DNA of 64,000 bases from Aurantimonas aggregata (GCF_010500835.1 NZ_JAAAMJ010000001.1:372001-436000), one strand, 5' to 3'; numbered from the stretch's first letter, positions 16,849-28,367 are shown. Translations and numbers: made by a program. Notes: a model not told the origin generated them from the letters alone.

Positions 16849-17213
16849 TGTCCACGAAGGAAAGCCCCCCTCCGTATTGCCGCGCGGCGGCTAAAACAAG
16901 AGTGACACAGTCACGTTTTATCGCGGGCAACAAACGGGCGCCAGGGTCAACCCGGCAACATTCGTACGAGTTCTCCGACGGGGACTGTCGTTGCCCGGGC
17001 AGTACGCTTTTGGCGAGCATGTCCACCGAGGCGGCCAGCCGGATGACCCGGTTAACTCGACGCCGCTTGCCCGGCAAAGCGGACTCACACCATTGTCGCG
17101 TCCGGGACCGCCATGCCTTTACCATTGGATGCCCGGCGCGGGTGCGTTACGTGAACGCAACGTTATATGATCATGTGGTCCACTGAATGGGATCGATCGG
17201 AAAGGAGGCGGGC
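16849..17213. other. Divergent intergenic region with nested inverted repeats
   Basis: 365 bp without a supported gene between the siderophore-type operon and the AAA remnant. At 16902-16914 lies GTGAC-aca-GTCAC, a perfect inverted repeat, flanked by TAAAAC (16892) and GTTTTA (16915). This is a plausible promoter/operator zone for the minus-strand operon. No cobalamin riboswitch consensus was recognised. The right part contains an AT-rich TATATGAT near 17165 and a ribosome-binding site AAAGGAGG near 17201 serving the AAA remnant. Confidence 0.5.
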
Positions 17214-17440
17214 ATGTCGATGAAGCAGATACTCGCGCTCCTGAACTCACACATCGATGGCGATGAGGAACAGCTCCTGTCGATCGCGCTTCAGTTCGCG
17301 GCCCAAGAGGCACGGAACGGGCGAGCCGATGATGCCGACAAGCTGAAGCGGCTCGTTCAGAAGGCGCGTGATCAAAGGCGCCCCGGGGCGTCAGCTTCGG
17401 GACAGACGCCCATCCCGCTGGCGCGACCGCGTGGTGAGCT
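17214..17440 (+). pseudogene. AAA-family ATPase, N-terminal remnant
   Basis: Behind a strong AAAGGAGG ribosome-binding site, about 75 codons match the N-terminal helical region that precedes the ATPase domain of AAA proteins paired with subtilisin-like proteases (ALLNSHIDGDEEQLLSIALQ, then AAQEARNGRADDADKLKRLV). Then come P-I-P-L-A-R-P-R-G-E-L-S and a sudden loss of similarity. No Walker motifs are present: the whole ATPase domain is gone. At about 17433-17447 the sequence switches to the C-terminal part of a subtilase in another frame. This fits an internal deletion that removed the rest of this gene and the start of the next. Family assignment is from remembered patterns. Confidence 0.7.
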
Positions 17441-18126
17441 CTCCTGTCGCCGCGAGACAAAACTTGCTCCGGGAGTTCGGCTACGGCGTTCCCGACCTCG
17501 AGCGTGCGTTACAGTCCGCTAGGAACGACGTAACGCTCGTCGCCGAGGCGGAGATCCAGCCGTTCGCGCCGTCACCGGACGGACGGACCGCAGTGTTCAA
17601 CGAGATGCATTTCTACGACCTGCCGTGGCCGCGGGCCGCCCTTGAGCAGTTGGAGAACGAGATCGTCACCATGAAGGTGACGTTGTCGTACTTCGTCGAG
17701 CCGAACTTAACGGGCAAGGCGGCGACGCGGCCCGATACCTACAGATCCTTCGGGCTCCGCTTCGCGCTGAAGAAGCGGGGCGAGTCGATGCCGAAGTTCC
17801 GAAGCCGCGTATCGGCCGCGCAGGAAAAGGACGGTACAGCGAGCCCCGAGGAAACGAGCTGCTGGCTGCTCGGCCCGAACGCGATGCAGGCTGGATCCCT
17901 CCACTGCGACCTATGGCGTGGACGAGCCGTCGACCTGGCCGGGCACGGCGCCATCGCGGTGGTTCCGGTCACCGGCTGGTGGAAGTCCCACGTCGGCCAG
18001 CGTCGAATGGGTGATCGGGCGCGTTACTCCCTCGTGATATCCATTTCCGCGGCGGGGCATGGCGTGGATCTGCATACGGAAATCTCAACGCTCGTCGAAG
18101 CTGCCCAGATCGTCGAGATCGCTTGA
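17441..18126 (+). pseudogene. Subtilisin-like (S8) protease, C-terminal remnant
   Basis: About 228 codons match the C-terminal region of large S8-family proteases that are encoded next to an AAA ATPase: LLREFGYGVPDLERAL, FYDLPWPRAALEQL, VTLSYFVEPN, GSLHCDLWRGRAVDLA and RYSLVISISA. The catalytic Asp, His and Ser regions (including GTSxAxP) would lie before the junction and are missing. No start codon with a ribosome-binding site belongs to this frame. The fragment is fused out of frame to the AAA N-terminus. The tract lies against the 3' side of a tRNA gene, a common place for acquired islands. Confidence 0.75.
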
Positions 18127-18326
18127 CGCGAGTCGATGTCTTTTCAGGGCACCGCTGGCGGCAGCTCTTCACACGAAGGCCGTCGCTGGAGGATTCAAAG
18201 CCTGCAAAGGATGGCTGATTCGGCTCAGTTTCAGGCTGGCTCACGTAAACAACGGAGAATGCTGACGTTTCTGAGCCGAGTTATTGCGCCCAGTTTCATA
18301 CGTTTCTGCACGATGCAATTGGTGTG

Positions 18327-18400
18327 TGGGCCCGGCAGGACTCGAACCTGCAACCAAGCGGTTATGAGCCGCCGGCTCTAACCAATTGAGCTACAGGCCC
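18327..18400 (-). tRNA. tRNA-Ile2 (anticodon CAU)
   Basis: A complete cloverleaf on the minus strand. Acceptor stem GGGCCTG pairs with CGGGCCC, the D arm is GCTC/GAGC, the anticodon loop CTCATAA sits between GGCGG and CCGCT, and the T arm is GCAGG-TTCGAGT-CCTGC. The CCA end is not encoded. The CAT anticodon could be Met or lysidine-modified Ile. The GGGCCTG acceptor and the anticodon-arm sequence resemble alphaproteobacterial tRNA-Ile2 more than elongator tRNA-Met. Its 3' end faces the AAA/subtilase remnant. Confidence 0.93.
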
Positions 18401-18550
18401 CACGCCTGACGCCGTAGCGCAATCGCGGCGGCGCCTCAAGCGCGGTGTGGAAGGAAGCGTCGGCTGCTGCCGCAAAGGTGGGGACGGACGGTTTGCCGCC
18501 GCAATGCCTGCCTAGAAACGGCGCCTCGACCCGAATCGGAGAACTGTCCC

Positions 18551-19279
18551 ATGCGCCGAACCCATACCGCCCTCGCCCTCGTTTTCATGCTGACCGCGCC
18601 GCTGCCGGCTTTGGCGCAGGAGACCGGCTCGCCGACCCCGCCGACGATCACCGTCACCGGCACCGGCGAGGCCAGCGCCCGGCCCGACCAGGCGCTCGCG
18701 ACCTTCACCGTGCTGCGGACGGCCGAGACGGCGCGCGCTGCCCTCGACCAGGCGAACGAAGCGATGCGGGAAGTGAGCGGCGGGATGCGCGAACTCGGCG
18801 CCGAGGACCGCGACCTGCAGACATCCGGCTTCTCGATCAATCCGCAATATCGCTACGACAATACCGAGGGCAGTCAGCAGCCGCCGACGATCGTCGGCTA
18901 CGAGGTCCGCAACACGCTGACCGTGCGGGTGCGCGACCTGGCGCGGCTCGGCGAGATCCTCGACCAGGCGGTGACGCTCGGCGTCAACCAGGGCGGCGAG
19001 ATCCGCTTCGATCTCGCCGAGCCAGGCCCGGTGGAGGATGCGGCCTTGAAGGACGCGGTCGCCGACGCCACCGCCACGGCCCGGCTGATCGCCGAAGCCG
19101 CCGGCGTGACGCTCGGGACGGTTCGCCAAATCCACGAGAATGTCGGTATGGCGCCGCCGCCGATGCCGTTCGCGACGATGAAGATGCGCGCCAACGGGGC
19201 CGCGGAGAGCGTGCCCGTCGAGGCCGGCGAGAACAGCTTCAACGCCAGCGTCAGCATGGTCTTCGCCATCGGCGAGTAG
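18551..19279 (+). CDS. SIMPL-domain (DUF541) periplasmic protein
   Basis: A 242-residue exported protein. The signal peptide is about residues 1-22 (ending ALA-Q). The mature part is one SIMPL/DUF541 domain: it opens with the typical ITVTGTGEASARPDQA and has YEVRNTLTVRVRDL in the middle. The function of this family is poorly known; members have been linked to outer-membrane or oxidative-stress phenotypes. Transcribed away from the tRNA and followed by a strong hairpin at 19305-19332. Confidence 0.85.
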   Translation: MRRTHTALALVFMLTAPLPALAQETGSPTPPTITVTGTGEASARPDQALATFTVLRTAETARAALDQANEAMREVSGGMRELGAEDRDLQTSGFSINPQYRYDNTEGSQQPPTIVGYEVRNTLTVRVRDLARLGEILDQAVTLGVNQGGEIRFDLAEPGPVEDAALKDAVADATATARLIAEAAGVTLGTVRQIHENVGMAPPPMPFATMKMRANGAAESVPVEAGENSFNASVSMVFAIGE

Positions 19280-19304
19280 CCGTCCCGGTGCCACGCAAAG
19301 CAAA

Positions 19305-19332
19305 GGGGGCGGATGCGACAGCACCCGCCCCC
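19305..19332. terminator. Strong hairpin between convergent genes
   Basis: GGGGGCGG (19305-19312) pairs with CCGCCCCC (19325-19332). The stem continues TGC/GCA to a GACA tetraloop. It lies between the 3' ends of the SIMPL gene and the minus-strand exported-protein gene and probably terminates both. No long T-run on the plus strand. Confidence 0.65.
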
Positions 19333-19351
19333 CGGCTGTTTCAGAACTGGT

Positions 19352-19687
19352 TCAGCGGCGGAAGCTGATCACCGGGCAGCCCGGGGCGAGGGCGAAGCGC
19401 ACCAGGGTATGATCGCCGCGCGAGCGGCCGGCGACCACCACGGCGCGGCGATTGACGTTCCGCACATGCGCGCGGCGCACGCCCATCCGCTCGGCCTTGC
19501 GCAGTGCCTGGCCCGGCGCGCAGAGCGCCGGCCGGTGCGGGCGGTGGTCGCGGACATGATGGACCGGCGCATTGCCGATGGTGACGCCGAAGCGGAAACT
19601 GTCGGCGGCAGCCGGGGCGGCGGTGGCCATGGCGCCGATGGTCAGCGTGGCGGCGACGGCGAGCGAACGGGCGAGGGTCGAGAACAT
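19352..19687 (-). CDS. Small exported protein, function unknown
   Basis: A 111-residue protein with a clear signal peptide (about residues 1-29, Ala-rich, ending APAAADS). The mature 80 residues are basic, with His/Arg clusters (VHHVRDHRPHRPALC) and two Cys. The start at 19687 is chosen for AGGAGA 7 nt upstream. An in-frame extension to 19792 lacks a ribosome-binding site. No family recognised. The Cys pair could form a disulfide in the periplasm. Confidence 0.65.
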   Translation of the reverse strand: MFSTLARSLAVAATLTIGAMATAAPAAADSFRFGVTIGNAPVHHVRDHRPHRPALCAPGQALRKAERMGVRRAHVRNVNRRAVVVAGRSRGDHTLVRFALAPGCPVISFRR

Positions 19688-19824
19688 CGGGGCATCTCCT
19701 GTCGGGTCGGCCGCAGGGCGCGGCGGGTTCGACAGGATTGACCCTAGACGCAGAGCGCTGAACCGGTGCCGAAGCCGCCATTCATGCAGCATTCAGCCCG
19801 CCGGCGTCCCCTCGCCCGCGTCCC

Positions 19825-20694
19825 TCAGCCGAGCATGTGGCTGACCTTGCTCGACACCTTGTCGAACACCCAGTCCGGCACGAAGAAATCGGCGACCGGC
19901 TCGCCGCCGCCCTGCGGCCCGTAGACGGAAAAGTCGCTCACGCCTTCCTCCATCAGCACCAGTTCGTCGATGTAGAACTGGCCGGTCGCCTCGCGCGACG
20001 GCCGGCTGAGGATGGCGTGGGCAGCGTCCGCGACGATCTCCGGCGAGCGGCTCATCTTCGCCATGGCATCCCCGCCGAGGACGTTGCGGACCGCCGCCGT
20101 GTCGATCGCCGTCAGCGGCCACAGCGAGTTCACCGCGATGCCGTCCTTGCGGAATTCCTCGGCCATGCCGAGCGTGCACATCGACATGCCGAACTTCGCC
20201 ATCGTGTAGGCGACATGGTTGCGGAACCACTTGGCGCTCATGTCGAGCGGCGGCGAGAGGTTGAGGATATGCGGGTTCTCGGCCTGCTTCAGATGCGGGA
20301 TGCAGGTCTTGGAGACAAGGAACGTGCCGCGCGCGTTGACGCCGTTCATCAGGTCGTAGCGCTTCATCTCGGTCTGGAGCGTACCGGTCAGCGCCATGGC
20401 GGAGGCATTGTTGATGCAGATGTCGATGCCGCCGAAGCGTTCCACCGCCGCCGCCACCGCGGCCTCGACCTGCGCCTCGTCGCGGATGTCGCAGACGACG
20501 CCGAGGCCCTTGCCCCCCGCCGCCTCGATCTCTTCGACGGCCGAATGGATCGTGCCGGGCAGCTTCGGGTTCGGGCTGTCAGTCTTGGCCGCGACGACGA
20601 CGTTGGCGCCGTCGCGCGCTGCCCGAAGCGCGATCGCCAGGCCGATGCCGCGCGAGCCGCCCGACATGAAGATGGTCTTGTCTTTGAGTGTCAC
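19825..20694 (-). CDS. Short-chain dehydrogenase/reductase (HSDL2-like)
   Basis: A 289-residue classical-fold SDR. The dinucleotide motif [11 protein letters not shown] is near residues 12-22, NNAS near 95, and the catalytic Tyr and Lys are in YTMAKFG near 170. The serine position lies in LNLSPPLD. The overall sequence resembles the SDR part of hydroxysteroid dehydrogenase-like protein 2, whose substrate is not firmly known but linked to fatty-acyl metabolism. Stand-alone minus-strand gene between the exported protein and hlyU. Confidence 0.8.
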   Translation of the reverse strand: MTLKDKTIFMSGGSRGIGLAIALRAARDGANVVVAAKTDSPNPKLPGTIHSAVEEIEAAGGKGLGVVCDIRDEAQVEAAVAAAVERFGGIDICINNASAMALTGTLQTEMKRYDLMNGVNARGTFLVSKTCIPHLKQAENPHILNLSPPLDMSAKWFRNHVAYTMAKFGMSMCTLGMAEEFRKDGIAVNSLWPLTAIDTAAVRNVLGGDAMAKMSRSPEIVADAAHAILSRPSREATGQFYIDELVLMEEGVSDFSVYGPQGGGEPVADFFVPDWVFDKVSSKVSHMLG

Positions 20695-20774
20695 GATGTC
20701 TCTCCCCAGTTCGTCGGGAGAGACCTAGCCGAGGCGGGCCGCCGGGGAAAGCACCGGCTGCCCTGATGCCGGCG

Positions 20775-21064
20775 TCAGCCGAACATCCCCTCGCCCTGCT
20801 CGTCCACCACCTGCCGCGCCTTGCGCAGGCCGGCCTGCGCCGCTTCATCCTCGGAGGTGAAGAGATCGGCGCGGATCAGCCGGTGGATCTTTTCCTCCCC
20901 GGCAACAGTCTTGGTAATCGTGGCCGCAAGGCGGAACTGGCCGCCTTCCGGCATCGGCGTCGCGGCCAGCGCGAAACCTTCGTAGGTCTCGGTTGCGGCG
21001 ATGCGCGGGGCGGCGGGCTCGCTGGAGCCGCCGCCACCGCCGAAGAGCTTCTTGAGGAACGACA

Positions 21065-21065
<1 letters not shown>
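20775..21065 (-). CDS. HlyU-family protein
   Basis: A 96-residue protein of the HlyU family (PF10115). It starts with a basic, glycine-rich segment ([13 protein letters not shown]) and a small alpha/beta domain follows. In Vibrio, HlyU is a winged-helix activator of haemolysin genes. In alphaproteobacteria the family is widespread and its role unknown, so the virulence label should not be transferred. Its ATG overlaps the rpoD stop (TGATG at 21063-21067), so it is translated behind the principal sigma factor. Confidence 0.75.
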
Positions 21066-23038
<1,973 letters not shown>

Positions 23039-23334
23039 GTATTCTATTCTCCAGTTCGGGCGCCATGAACGTCCCGCCGTCTCGAACCGCTCATCCAGCG
23101 GCGCACCGTGCGGGAGAGTCTACGGCGGCAGCCGTTAACACTCGCCTAACCATGATGCGCTCGCCTTCCGGGACAGGGCCCGAATGCGGCAGCGCCCTCA
23201 AGAAGGGGCGAGTGGGCAATAAATCAAGGTCAGGTTGGATCGAACCACCCTGTCGACCGGCCTCATATGATGTGTCAACGGCTTGAAGGCAATGGACGAC
23301 CAGCCGGTGTCGGCCTCGCAGGGTTTTGTTTTCC
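23039..23334 (-). promoter_or_regulatory. dnaG-rpoD intergenic region, probable rpoD promoter zone
   Basis: 296 bp without a supported gene. On the minus strand a TTGACA is present at 23278-23273, but no good -10 stands 16-18 bases after it, so the promoter position is uncertain. The start of rpoD at 23038 is preceded by GGAGAATAGAAT-type sequence. Confidence 0.35.
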
Positions 23335-25290
23335 CTATATTGAGGTGGCAGGCCGTCCCGACAAGAGGCCGAAGCCCTCAATCAGCGCTTCCGTGCCGTC
23401 AACCTGGTCGAGTTCGCGCTTGACCTCCATCAGATGGGCGAAGGCAGCTTCCGTCGGGTCGCGACCGAGCGCTGCCTCGGCGTCTCGCAGTTCCTGCCGC
23501 AGCGCCAGCGAGCGGTGCGAGAGATAGAGCGCCTGGCGCACCGCCTCCATCGCGTCCTCGGGTGCCGCGTCGGACAGGAACGGCCAGAGTCGCAGGTCGC
23601 GCAGCCGCTGCAGCAGCCGGTCGTAGACCGGCCTCAGGCCGCGCGCGTCGATGGCGACCAGCAGCGCATCGCGCGACGTCGTCTGCGCCTCGGCATAGGC
23701 GTCGAGCACCGCAGTGCGCAGCTTGGCGAGTTCGCCGTCCGGCAATGCGAGGTCGGCGAAATAGTCGAAGGCCTCGTTGATCAGCACCGGATGGTTGATG
23801 AAGCCGAGCACGATCGCGACCTCGCGCAAGGCCGCCTCGGGCGCCTTGCCCGGCCTTGTCAGACTGGAGCGGGCGAGCCGCTCCGAGATCGCCGATCGCC
23901 GCGCGCCCTGGGGACTGCCGCCACCGCCCCGCGCGCCGGGGCGCCCGCCCTGCACTCGATCACGATCGCCGCCCTGCCGCCTTCCGCCGCCCCGCGCCTC
24001 GCGAGCCGCGCCGAAGAAGCTCCGCAGCCGCTCGTCGGCATCCGCCAGATAATGGCGGCGCACGCTCTCGTCGCCGATCTGGCGCAGCGTCGCCTTCAGC
24101 CGGTGCTCGAGATCGGCCCGCCGCTCCGGCGTGTCGTAGTCGCCGCCGGCGGTCTCGCGCGACCAAAGCATGTCGGAGAGCGGCCGGGCCGCCGACAGGA
24201 CACCCTGCATCGCCTCGGCGCCGCCCTCGCGGATCAGGTCGTCGGGATCCTTGCCTTCGGGCAAGAGCGCAAAGCGCAGCGAGCGGCCGGGCTTGAGCGC
24301 CGGCAGAGCGGTTTCGGCCGCCCGGTGCGCGGCCTTGACGCCCGCGGCGTCGCCATCGAAGCAGAGGATCGGCTCGCTGGTGACGCGCCAGAGCAGATCG
24401 AGCTGACGGTCGGTGAGCGCCGTGCCCAGCGGCGCGACGGCGTGCTCGATCCCGGCCTGGGCGAGCATGATCGTGTCCATGTAGCCCTCGACCACCACCA
24501 GCGTGCCGGCAGCCTTGGCGGCGCGCCGCGCGCGGGCGAGATTGAACAGCACCTGGCCCTTGTGGAAGACCTCCGATTCCGGCGAGTTGAGGTATTTCGC
24601 CGAGACGTCCGACGACAGCGCCCGGCCGCCGAACGCGATCGGCCGCTCGCGCAGGTCGAGGATCGGAAACATGATCCGGTCGCGGAACCGGTCGTAGGAG
24701 ACGGCGATGCCCTCGCCGTGGACGACGAGGCCTGCCGCCTCGATCTCCGCCTTGCCGACATTCTTCTGGGCGAGGAATTCCTTCAGGCGGTTGCGCGAGT
24801 CGGGCGCGTAGCCGAGCCCGAAGGCCTTTTGGGTCTGCGGGTGGAGACCCCGGTCGCGCAGATAGGCCCGTGCCTTGGCGCCATCCGCCTCCTGCAGCAT
24901 CGCCTGGAAATAGCGCGACGCGTGCTCCAGCGCGTCGACCAGCGTGGCACGGGTCTCCTCGCGCCGCTCGGCCTCCGGGTCGCGCGCGGGCATGGCGAGC
25001 CCGGCCTCCCCGGCCAGCCGTTCGACGGCCTCGGGAAAGGACAGGCCCTCGAGCTCGGTCAGGAAGCGGAAATGGTCGCCCGAGACGCCGCAGCCGAAGC
25101 AATGGTAGCGGCCTTTGGAATCCTCGCAGTGGAAGGACGGGGTTTTTTCGCCGTGGAACGGGCAGCAGGCCCAGTAGTCGCCCCGCCCCGGCTGCGACTT
25201 GCGCCGGTCCCACGCGACGCGCCGGCCGATGACGTCCGAAATCGGAACGCGGGCACGGATGTCGTCGAGAAAGGCGGGCGGGAAGCGCAT
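23335..25290 (-). CDS. dnaG: DNA primase DnaG
   Basis: A 651-residue bacterial primase that makes RNA primers for replication. The N-terminal CHC2 zinc site is visible as Cys43, His46, Cys64 and Cys67. The RNA polymerase core and TOPRIM domain follow, with VVVEGYMD near 265 and FDGDAAG near 315. The C-terminal helicase-interaction domain is present (residues about 450-650), preceded by a low-complexity Gly/Arg/Gln linker near 415-440 (GGGRRQGGDRDRVQGG). Length is normal. Neighbouring rpoD gives the conserved dnaG-rpoD macromolecular-synthesis arrangement. Confidence 0.97.
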   Translation of the reverse strand: MRFPPAFLDDIRARVPISDVIGRRVAWDRRKSQPGRGDYWACCPFHGEKTPSFHCEDSKGRYHCFGCGVSGDHFRFLTELEGLSFPEAVERLAGEAGLAMPARDPEAERREETRATLVDALEHASRYFQAMLQEADGAKARAYLRDRGLHPQTQKAFGLGYAPDSRNRLKEFLAQKNVGKAEIEAAGLVVHGEGIAVSYDRFRDRIMFPILDLRERPIAFGGRALSSDVSAKYLNSPESEVFHKGQVLFNLARARRAAKAAGTLVVVEGYMDTIMLAQAGIEHAVAPLGTALTDRQLDLLWRVTSEPILCFDGDAAGVKAAHRAAETALPALKPGRSLRFALLPEGKDPDDLIREGGAEAMQGVLSAARPLSDMLWSRETAGGDYDTPERRADLEHRLKATLRQIGDESVRRHYLADADERLRSFFGAAREARGGGRRQGGDRDRVQGGRPGARGGGGSPQGARRSAISERLARSSLTRPGKAPEAALREVAIVLGFINHPVLINEAFDYFADLALPDGELAKLRTAVLDAYAEAQTTSRDALLVAIDARGLRPVYDRLLQRLRDLRLWPFLSDAAPEDAMEAVRQALYLSHRSLALRQELRDAEAALGRDPTEAAFAHLMEVKRELDQVDGTEALIEGFGLLSGRPATSI

Positions 25291-25375
25291 GGCGCGGTGA
25301 TAGCGCGTTCGGACGGGGAATGGGATGGGGATCGCACCGGCAGCGGCGCAACCCCCATCTTGTCTCGGAGAGTGG

Positions 25376-26230
25376 CTAGCGGATGACCAGCACCGGCACG
25401 GTGCAGGCCTGGATCAGCGCCGTCGTCGTCGAGCCGACGATCAGGTTGCGGATCCGCGAATGGCCGTAGGCGCCCATGACCAGCAGGCCGATACCGTCGC
25501 GCTTGACCTTCTCGGCAATCACCGTTTCCGGATCGCCGCTCTCCACGCCGACCGTGACGTCATAGCCGGCCGCAGCGAGCTGCTCGCGGGCGACGTGGAG
25601 ACGTTGCCCGGCCTCGCCGCTGCCGTCGCCGACCATGAACAGATGGCAGGCGACGTCCTTGAGCAGCGGGCTCGCCAGCAGCCGCTCGACGATCATCGGC
25701 GAGCTGCGGCCACCGTCGAACGCCACCATGAAGCGCTCGATCGGCTGGAAGGCGCGCGAAGCGACCAGCAGCGGCTTCGTCATCGAACGCACCACCCGCT
25801 CGAGATTGGAGCCGAGATGGCCCTTGGCCATGTCGGCGGCCTCGCCGCGCTTGCCGATGACCACCAGTCGCGCCTCCGGCTCGATCTCCTTGATCGCGTC
25901 GGTGACCTCGCCGTTGCGCAACCGCTCGGTCACCTCTGACACGCCGTCGGCCTTCACGCGCGCCGCCGCCTGCTCGAGGATCAGCCGACCGCGCCGGTTG
26001 GCGAGCTTGGCCTTCTGCGCGTCGAGCTCGGCGAGCTCGGCGAGCAACGCCTCACGGCCACCGAGTTCGAGACTGCCGCTGAGGTCGAACGGCCGGCTCG
26101 AGACCTCGCGCCGGCCGAGCACGTGGAGGATTTCCACCGGCACGTCGAGCCGCTTGGCGGCCCAGCTTGCGTGGTCGCAGACGCTCGTCGCGTAGTTCGA
26201 CCCGTCGATGCAGGCGATGATCTTGTTCAT
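25376..26230 (-). CDS. Universal stress protein (tandem UspA domains)
   Basis: A 284-residue protein made of two UspA domains. The first starts IIACIDGSNYATSVCDHA; the second starts near residue 165 with VAFDGGRSS and ends in the ATP-binding pattern GAYGHSRIRNLIVGSTT (about 252-268). The gene begins 11 nt after the stop of the SulP transporter gene, so the two are co-transcribed. A SulP-UspA pairing is common in alphaproteobacteria and suggests stress-linked control of anion transport. Confidence 0.88.
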   Translation of the reverse strand: MNKIIACIDGSNYATSVCDHASWAAKRLDVPVEILHVLGRREVSSRPFDLSGSLELGGREALLAELAELDAQKAKLANRRGRLILEQAAARVKADGVSEVTERLRNGEVTDAIKEIEPEARLVVIGKRGEAADMAKGHLGSNLERVVRSMTKPLLVASRAFQPIERFMVAFDGGRSSPMIVERLLASPLLKDVACHLFMVGDGSGEAGQRLHVAREQLAAAGYDVTVGVESGDPETVIAEKVKRDGIGLLVMGAYGHSRIRNLIVGSTTTALIQACTVPVLVIR

Positions 26231-26241
26231 GGCAATCCTCC

Positions 26242-27726
26242 CTAGTGGGCCGAGAGGCTGTCCATCGCCCCGGGCCTGTCGTGGATGGCGAGCTTGTCGA
26301 CGATCGTCGCGCTCGCTTCGTTGAGGCCGAGGATTTCCACCTCGGCGCCTTCCCGCCGAAACTTCAGCACCACCCGGTCGAGGGCCGCAACGCCGGAGAG
26401 ATCCCAGATATGCGCCGCACCGACGTCGATGACGACCTTGTCGAGCGATTCCTTGAAGTCGAAGGCATTTGCGAACTGGTCGGTCGAGGCGAAGAACACC
26501 TGCCCCTCGACGCGGTAGGTCCGGGTGCGGCCATGCTCCGACAGATCGGACGTGACGCGGAAGATCTGCGCCACCTTCCAGGCGAAGAACACGCCCGACA
26601 GCATGACGCCGACGAGCACGCCGATCGCGAGGTTATGCGTCCACACGACGGTGATGACGGTCGCCAGCATGACGACCGAGGAACGACGCGGATGGTCGCG
26701 CAGGTCTTTCAGCGATACCCATGAGAACGTCCCGATCGAGACCATGATCATGATCGCGACCAGCGCCGCCATCGGGATCACCGCGACCCAGTCGCCGAGC
26801 ACGACGATGAGGAACAGCAGGAAGACGCCGGCCGCAAAGCACGACAGCCGGCCGCGGCCGCCGGACTTCACGTTGATGACCGACTGGCCGATCATCGCGC
26901 AGCCGGCCATGCCGCCGAAGAAGCCGGTCACGGTGTTGGCGATGCCCTGCCCGACGCATTCGCGGTTCTTGTCGGAGCCGGTGTCGGTCAGCTCGTCGAC
27001 GATCTGCGCGGTCATCAGCGACTCGAGCAGGCCGACCACCGCCACCGCCGCCGCATAAGGCAGGATGATCATCAGCGTCTCGAGATTGAGCGGCACGTTC
27101 GGAATGAGGAAGAACGGCAGCGTCGAAGGCAGTTCGCCCATGTCGCCGACGATGCGCAGGTCCAGGCCGAAGAACAGCGACACGGCGGTCAGGACGACGA
27201 TCGTCACCAGCGGCGACGGGATCGCCGTGGTGAGGCGCGGGAACAGATAGATGATGGCCAGCCCTGCCGCGACCATGACGTAGGTCATCGACGGAACGCC
27301 GACGAGTTCGGGGATCTGCGCCATGAAGATCAGGATCGCCAAGGCGTTGACGAAGCCGGTCATCACCGACCGCGAGACGAAGCGCATGGCACTGGCGAGC
27401 CCCGAAAAGCCCGCCGCGATCTGTAGCAATCCGGCCAGGACGGTGGTGGCGAGCAGATATTCCAGCCCATGGTCGCGAACCAGCGTGATCATCAGGACGG
27501 CGGTCGCCGCCGTCGCGGCGGAGATCATGCCCGGCCGTCCGCCGGTAAAGGCGATCAGCACGGCGATCGAGAAGGAGGCGTAGAGCCCGACCCTCGGATC
27601 GACGCCGGCGATGATGGAGAAGGCGATGGCCTCGGGAATCAGCGCGAGCGCGACGACGAGCCCGGCGAGCAGATCGCCGCGGACATTGCCGAACCACTCG
27701 TGGCGGAGTGTTTCTAGGGAAAACAT
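26242..27726 (-). CDS. SulP-family anion transporter with STAS domain
   Basis: A 494-residue SulP transporter. The transmembrane domain (about residues 1-380) has the family pattern [18 protein letters not shown] near 27-44 and [11 protein letters not shown] near 275. A C-terminal STAS domain follows (about 400-490, [17 protein letters not shown]). Such proteins import bicarbonate, sulfate or other anions with sodium or protons. The substrate cannot be told from sequence alone, and bicarbonate is often inferred for short members like this. First gene of a two-gene operon with the universal stress protein. Confidence 0.88.
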   Translation of the reverse strand: MFSLETLRHEWFGNVRGDLLAGLVVALALIPEAIAFSIIAGVDPRVGLYASFSIAVLIAFTGGRPGMISAATAATAVLMITLVRDHGLEYLLATTVLAGLLQIAAGFSGLASAMRFVSRSVMTGFVNALAILIFMAQIPELVGVPSMTYVMVAAGLAIIYLFPRLTTAIPSPLVTIVVLTAVSLFFGLDLRIVGDMGELPSTLPFFLIPNVPLNLETLMIILPYAAAVAVVGLLESLMTAQIVDELTDTGSDKNRECVGQGIANTVTGFFGGMAGCAMIGQSVINVKSGGRGRLSCFAAGVFLLFLIVVLGDWVAVIPMAALVAIMIMVSIGTFSWVSLKDLRDHPRRSSVVMLATVITVVWTHNLAIGVLVGVMLSGVFFAWKVAQIFRVTSDLSEHGRTRTYRVEGQVFFASTDQFANAFDFKESLDKVVIDVGAAHIWDLSGVAALDRVVLKFRREGAEVEILGLNEASATIVDKLAIHDRPGAMDSLSAH

Positions 27727-28010
27727 TGGGGTTCTTTTTGACTTGCGCGGGAGAGCGAGGCGTCGGCCGGTGTGCGACGGGTCGGTCTGAAGTTAGCCGA
27801 GGGATGGGCGCCCGGCGTAGCCACCCAATTCAATGGGTCCTTGCAGTCCGGCGTTCATGCCACTTCGCACCTGCGAGATCAACCGGGCGAAGCGATGTCC
27901 CGAGCATAGGCGGATTGCGGCAGGTCCTGGCCTGAAAGACCGTGATGCCCATTTCGCCGTGCCTTGAGGTCGGCTAACGCTCACGCGACCTCTCACGATC
28001 CGGGTGTCCG

Positions 28011-28367
28011 ATGCTCCAGGCTCTGACCGCCATATTCGCATGCCAACTCGCCGGCGAAGCGATCACCGTCGCGCTCGGCCTGCCGTTGCCCGGACCGGTC
28101 ATCGGCATGGCGCTTCTGTTCACGTTCCTGCTGCTGCGCAAAAGCGTGCCGGTGAGCCTCGGCAAGGTCGGCGACGGGCTGCTCGCCAACCTGTCGCTGC
28201 TGTTCGTGCCGGCCGGCGCCGGCATCATGATGCATGCCGGCCGGCTCGAGGGCGAGGCACTGTCGATCGGCCTGACGCTGGTGGTGTCGACGCTGGCGAC
28301 CATCACGGTAACGGCGCTGGTGATGAACCGGCTCGGCCCCGGCCGCAAGGAGCGCTCCGATGGGTGA
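28011..28367 (+). CDS. lrgA: CidA/LrgA-family membrane protein
   Basis: A 118-residue protein with four membrane segments and the family stretch PLPGPVIGMALLF (about residues 25-37). LrgA/CidA proteins are holin-like and work with the adjacent LrgB. In other bacteria the pair is tied to murein hydrolase control or to pyruvate/glycolate transport (the plant homologue PLGG1 moves glycolate and glycerate). It overlaps lrgB by 8 nt. No convincing ribosome-binding site precedes the ATG. Confidence 0.8.
   Translation: MLQALTAIFACQLAGEAITVALGLPLPGPVIGMALLFTFLLLRKSVPVSLGKVGDGLLANLSLLFVPAGAGIMMHAGRLEGEALSIGLTLVVSTLATITVTALVMNRLGPGRKERSDG

Noticed and set aside
16849-17213. Cobalamin riboswitch upstream of the BtuF/FecB-like operon
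   Set aside because: I could not find the conserved B12-box pattern on the minus strand, only short inverted repeats.
23434-25386. 650-codon frame on the plus strand
   Set aside because: Antisense to dnaG, whose zinc and TOPRIM motifs are clear.
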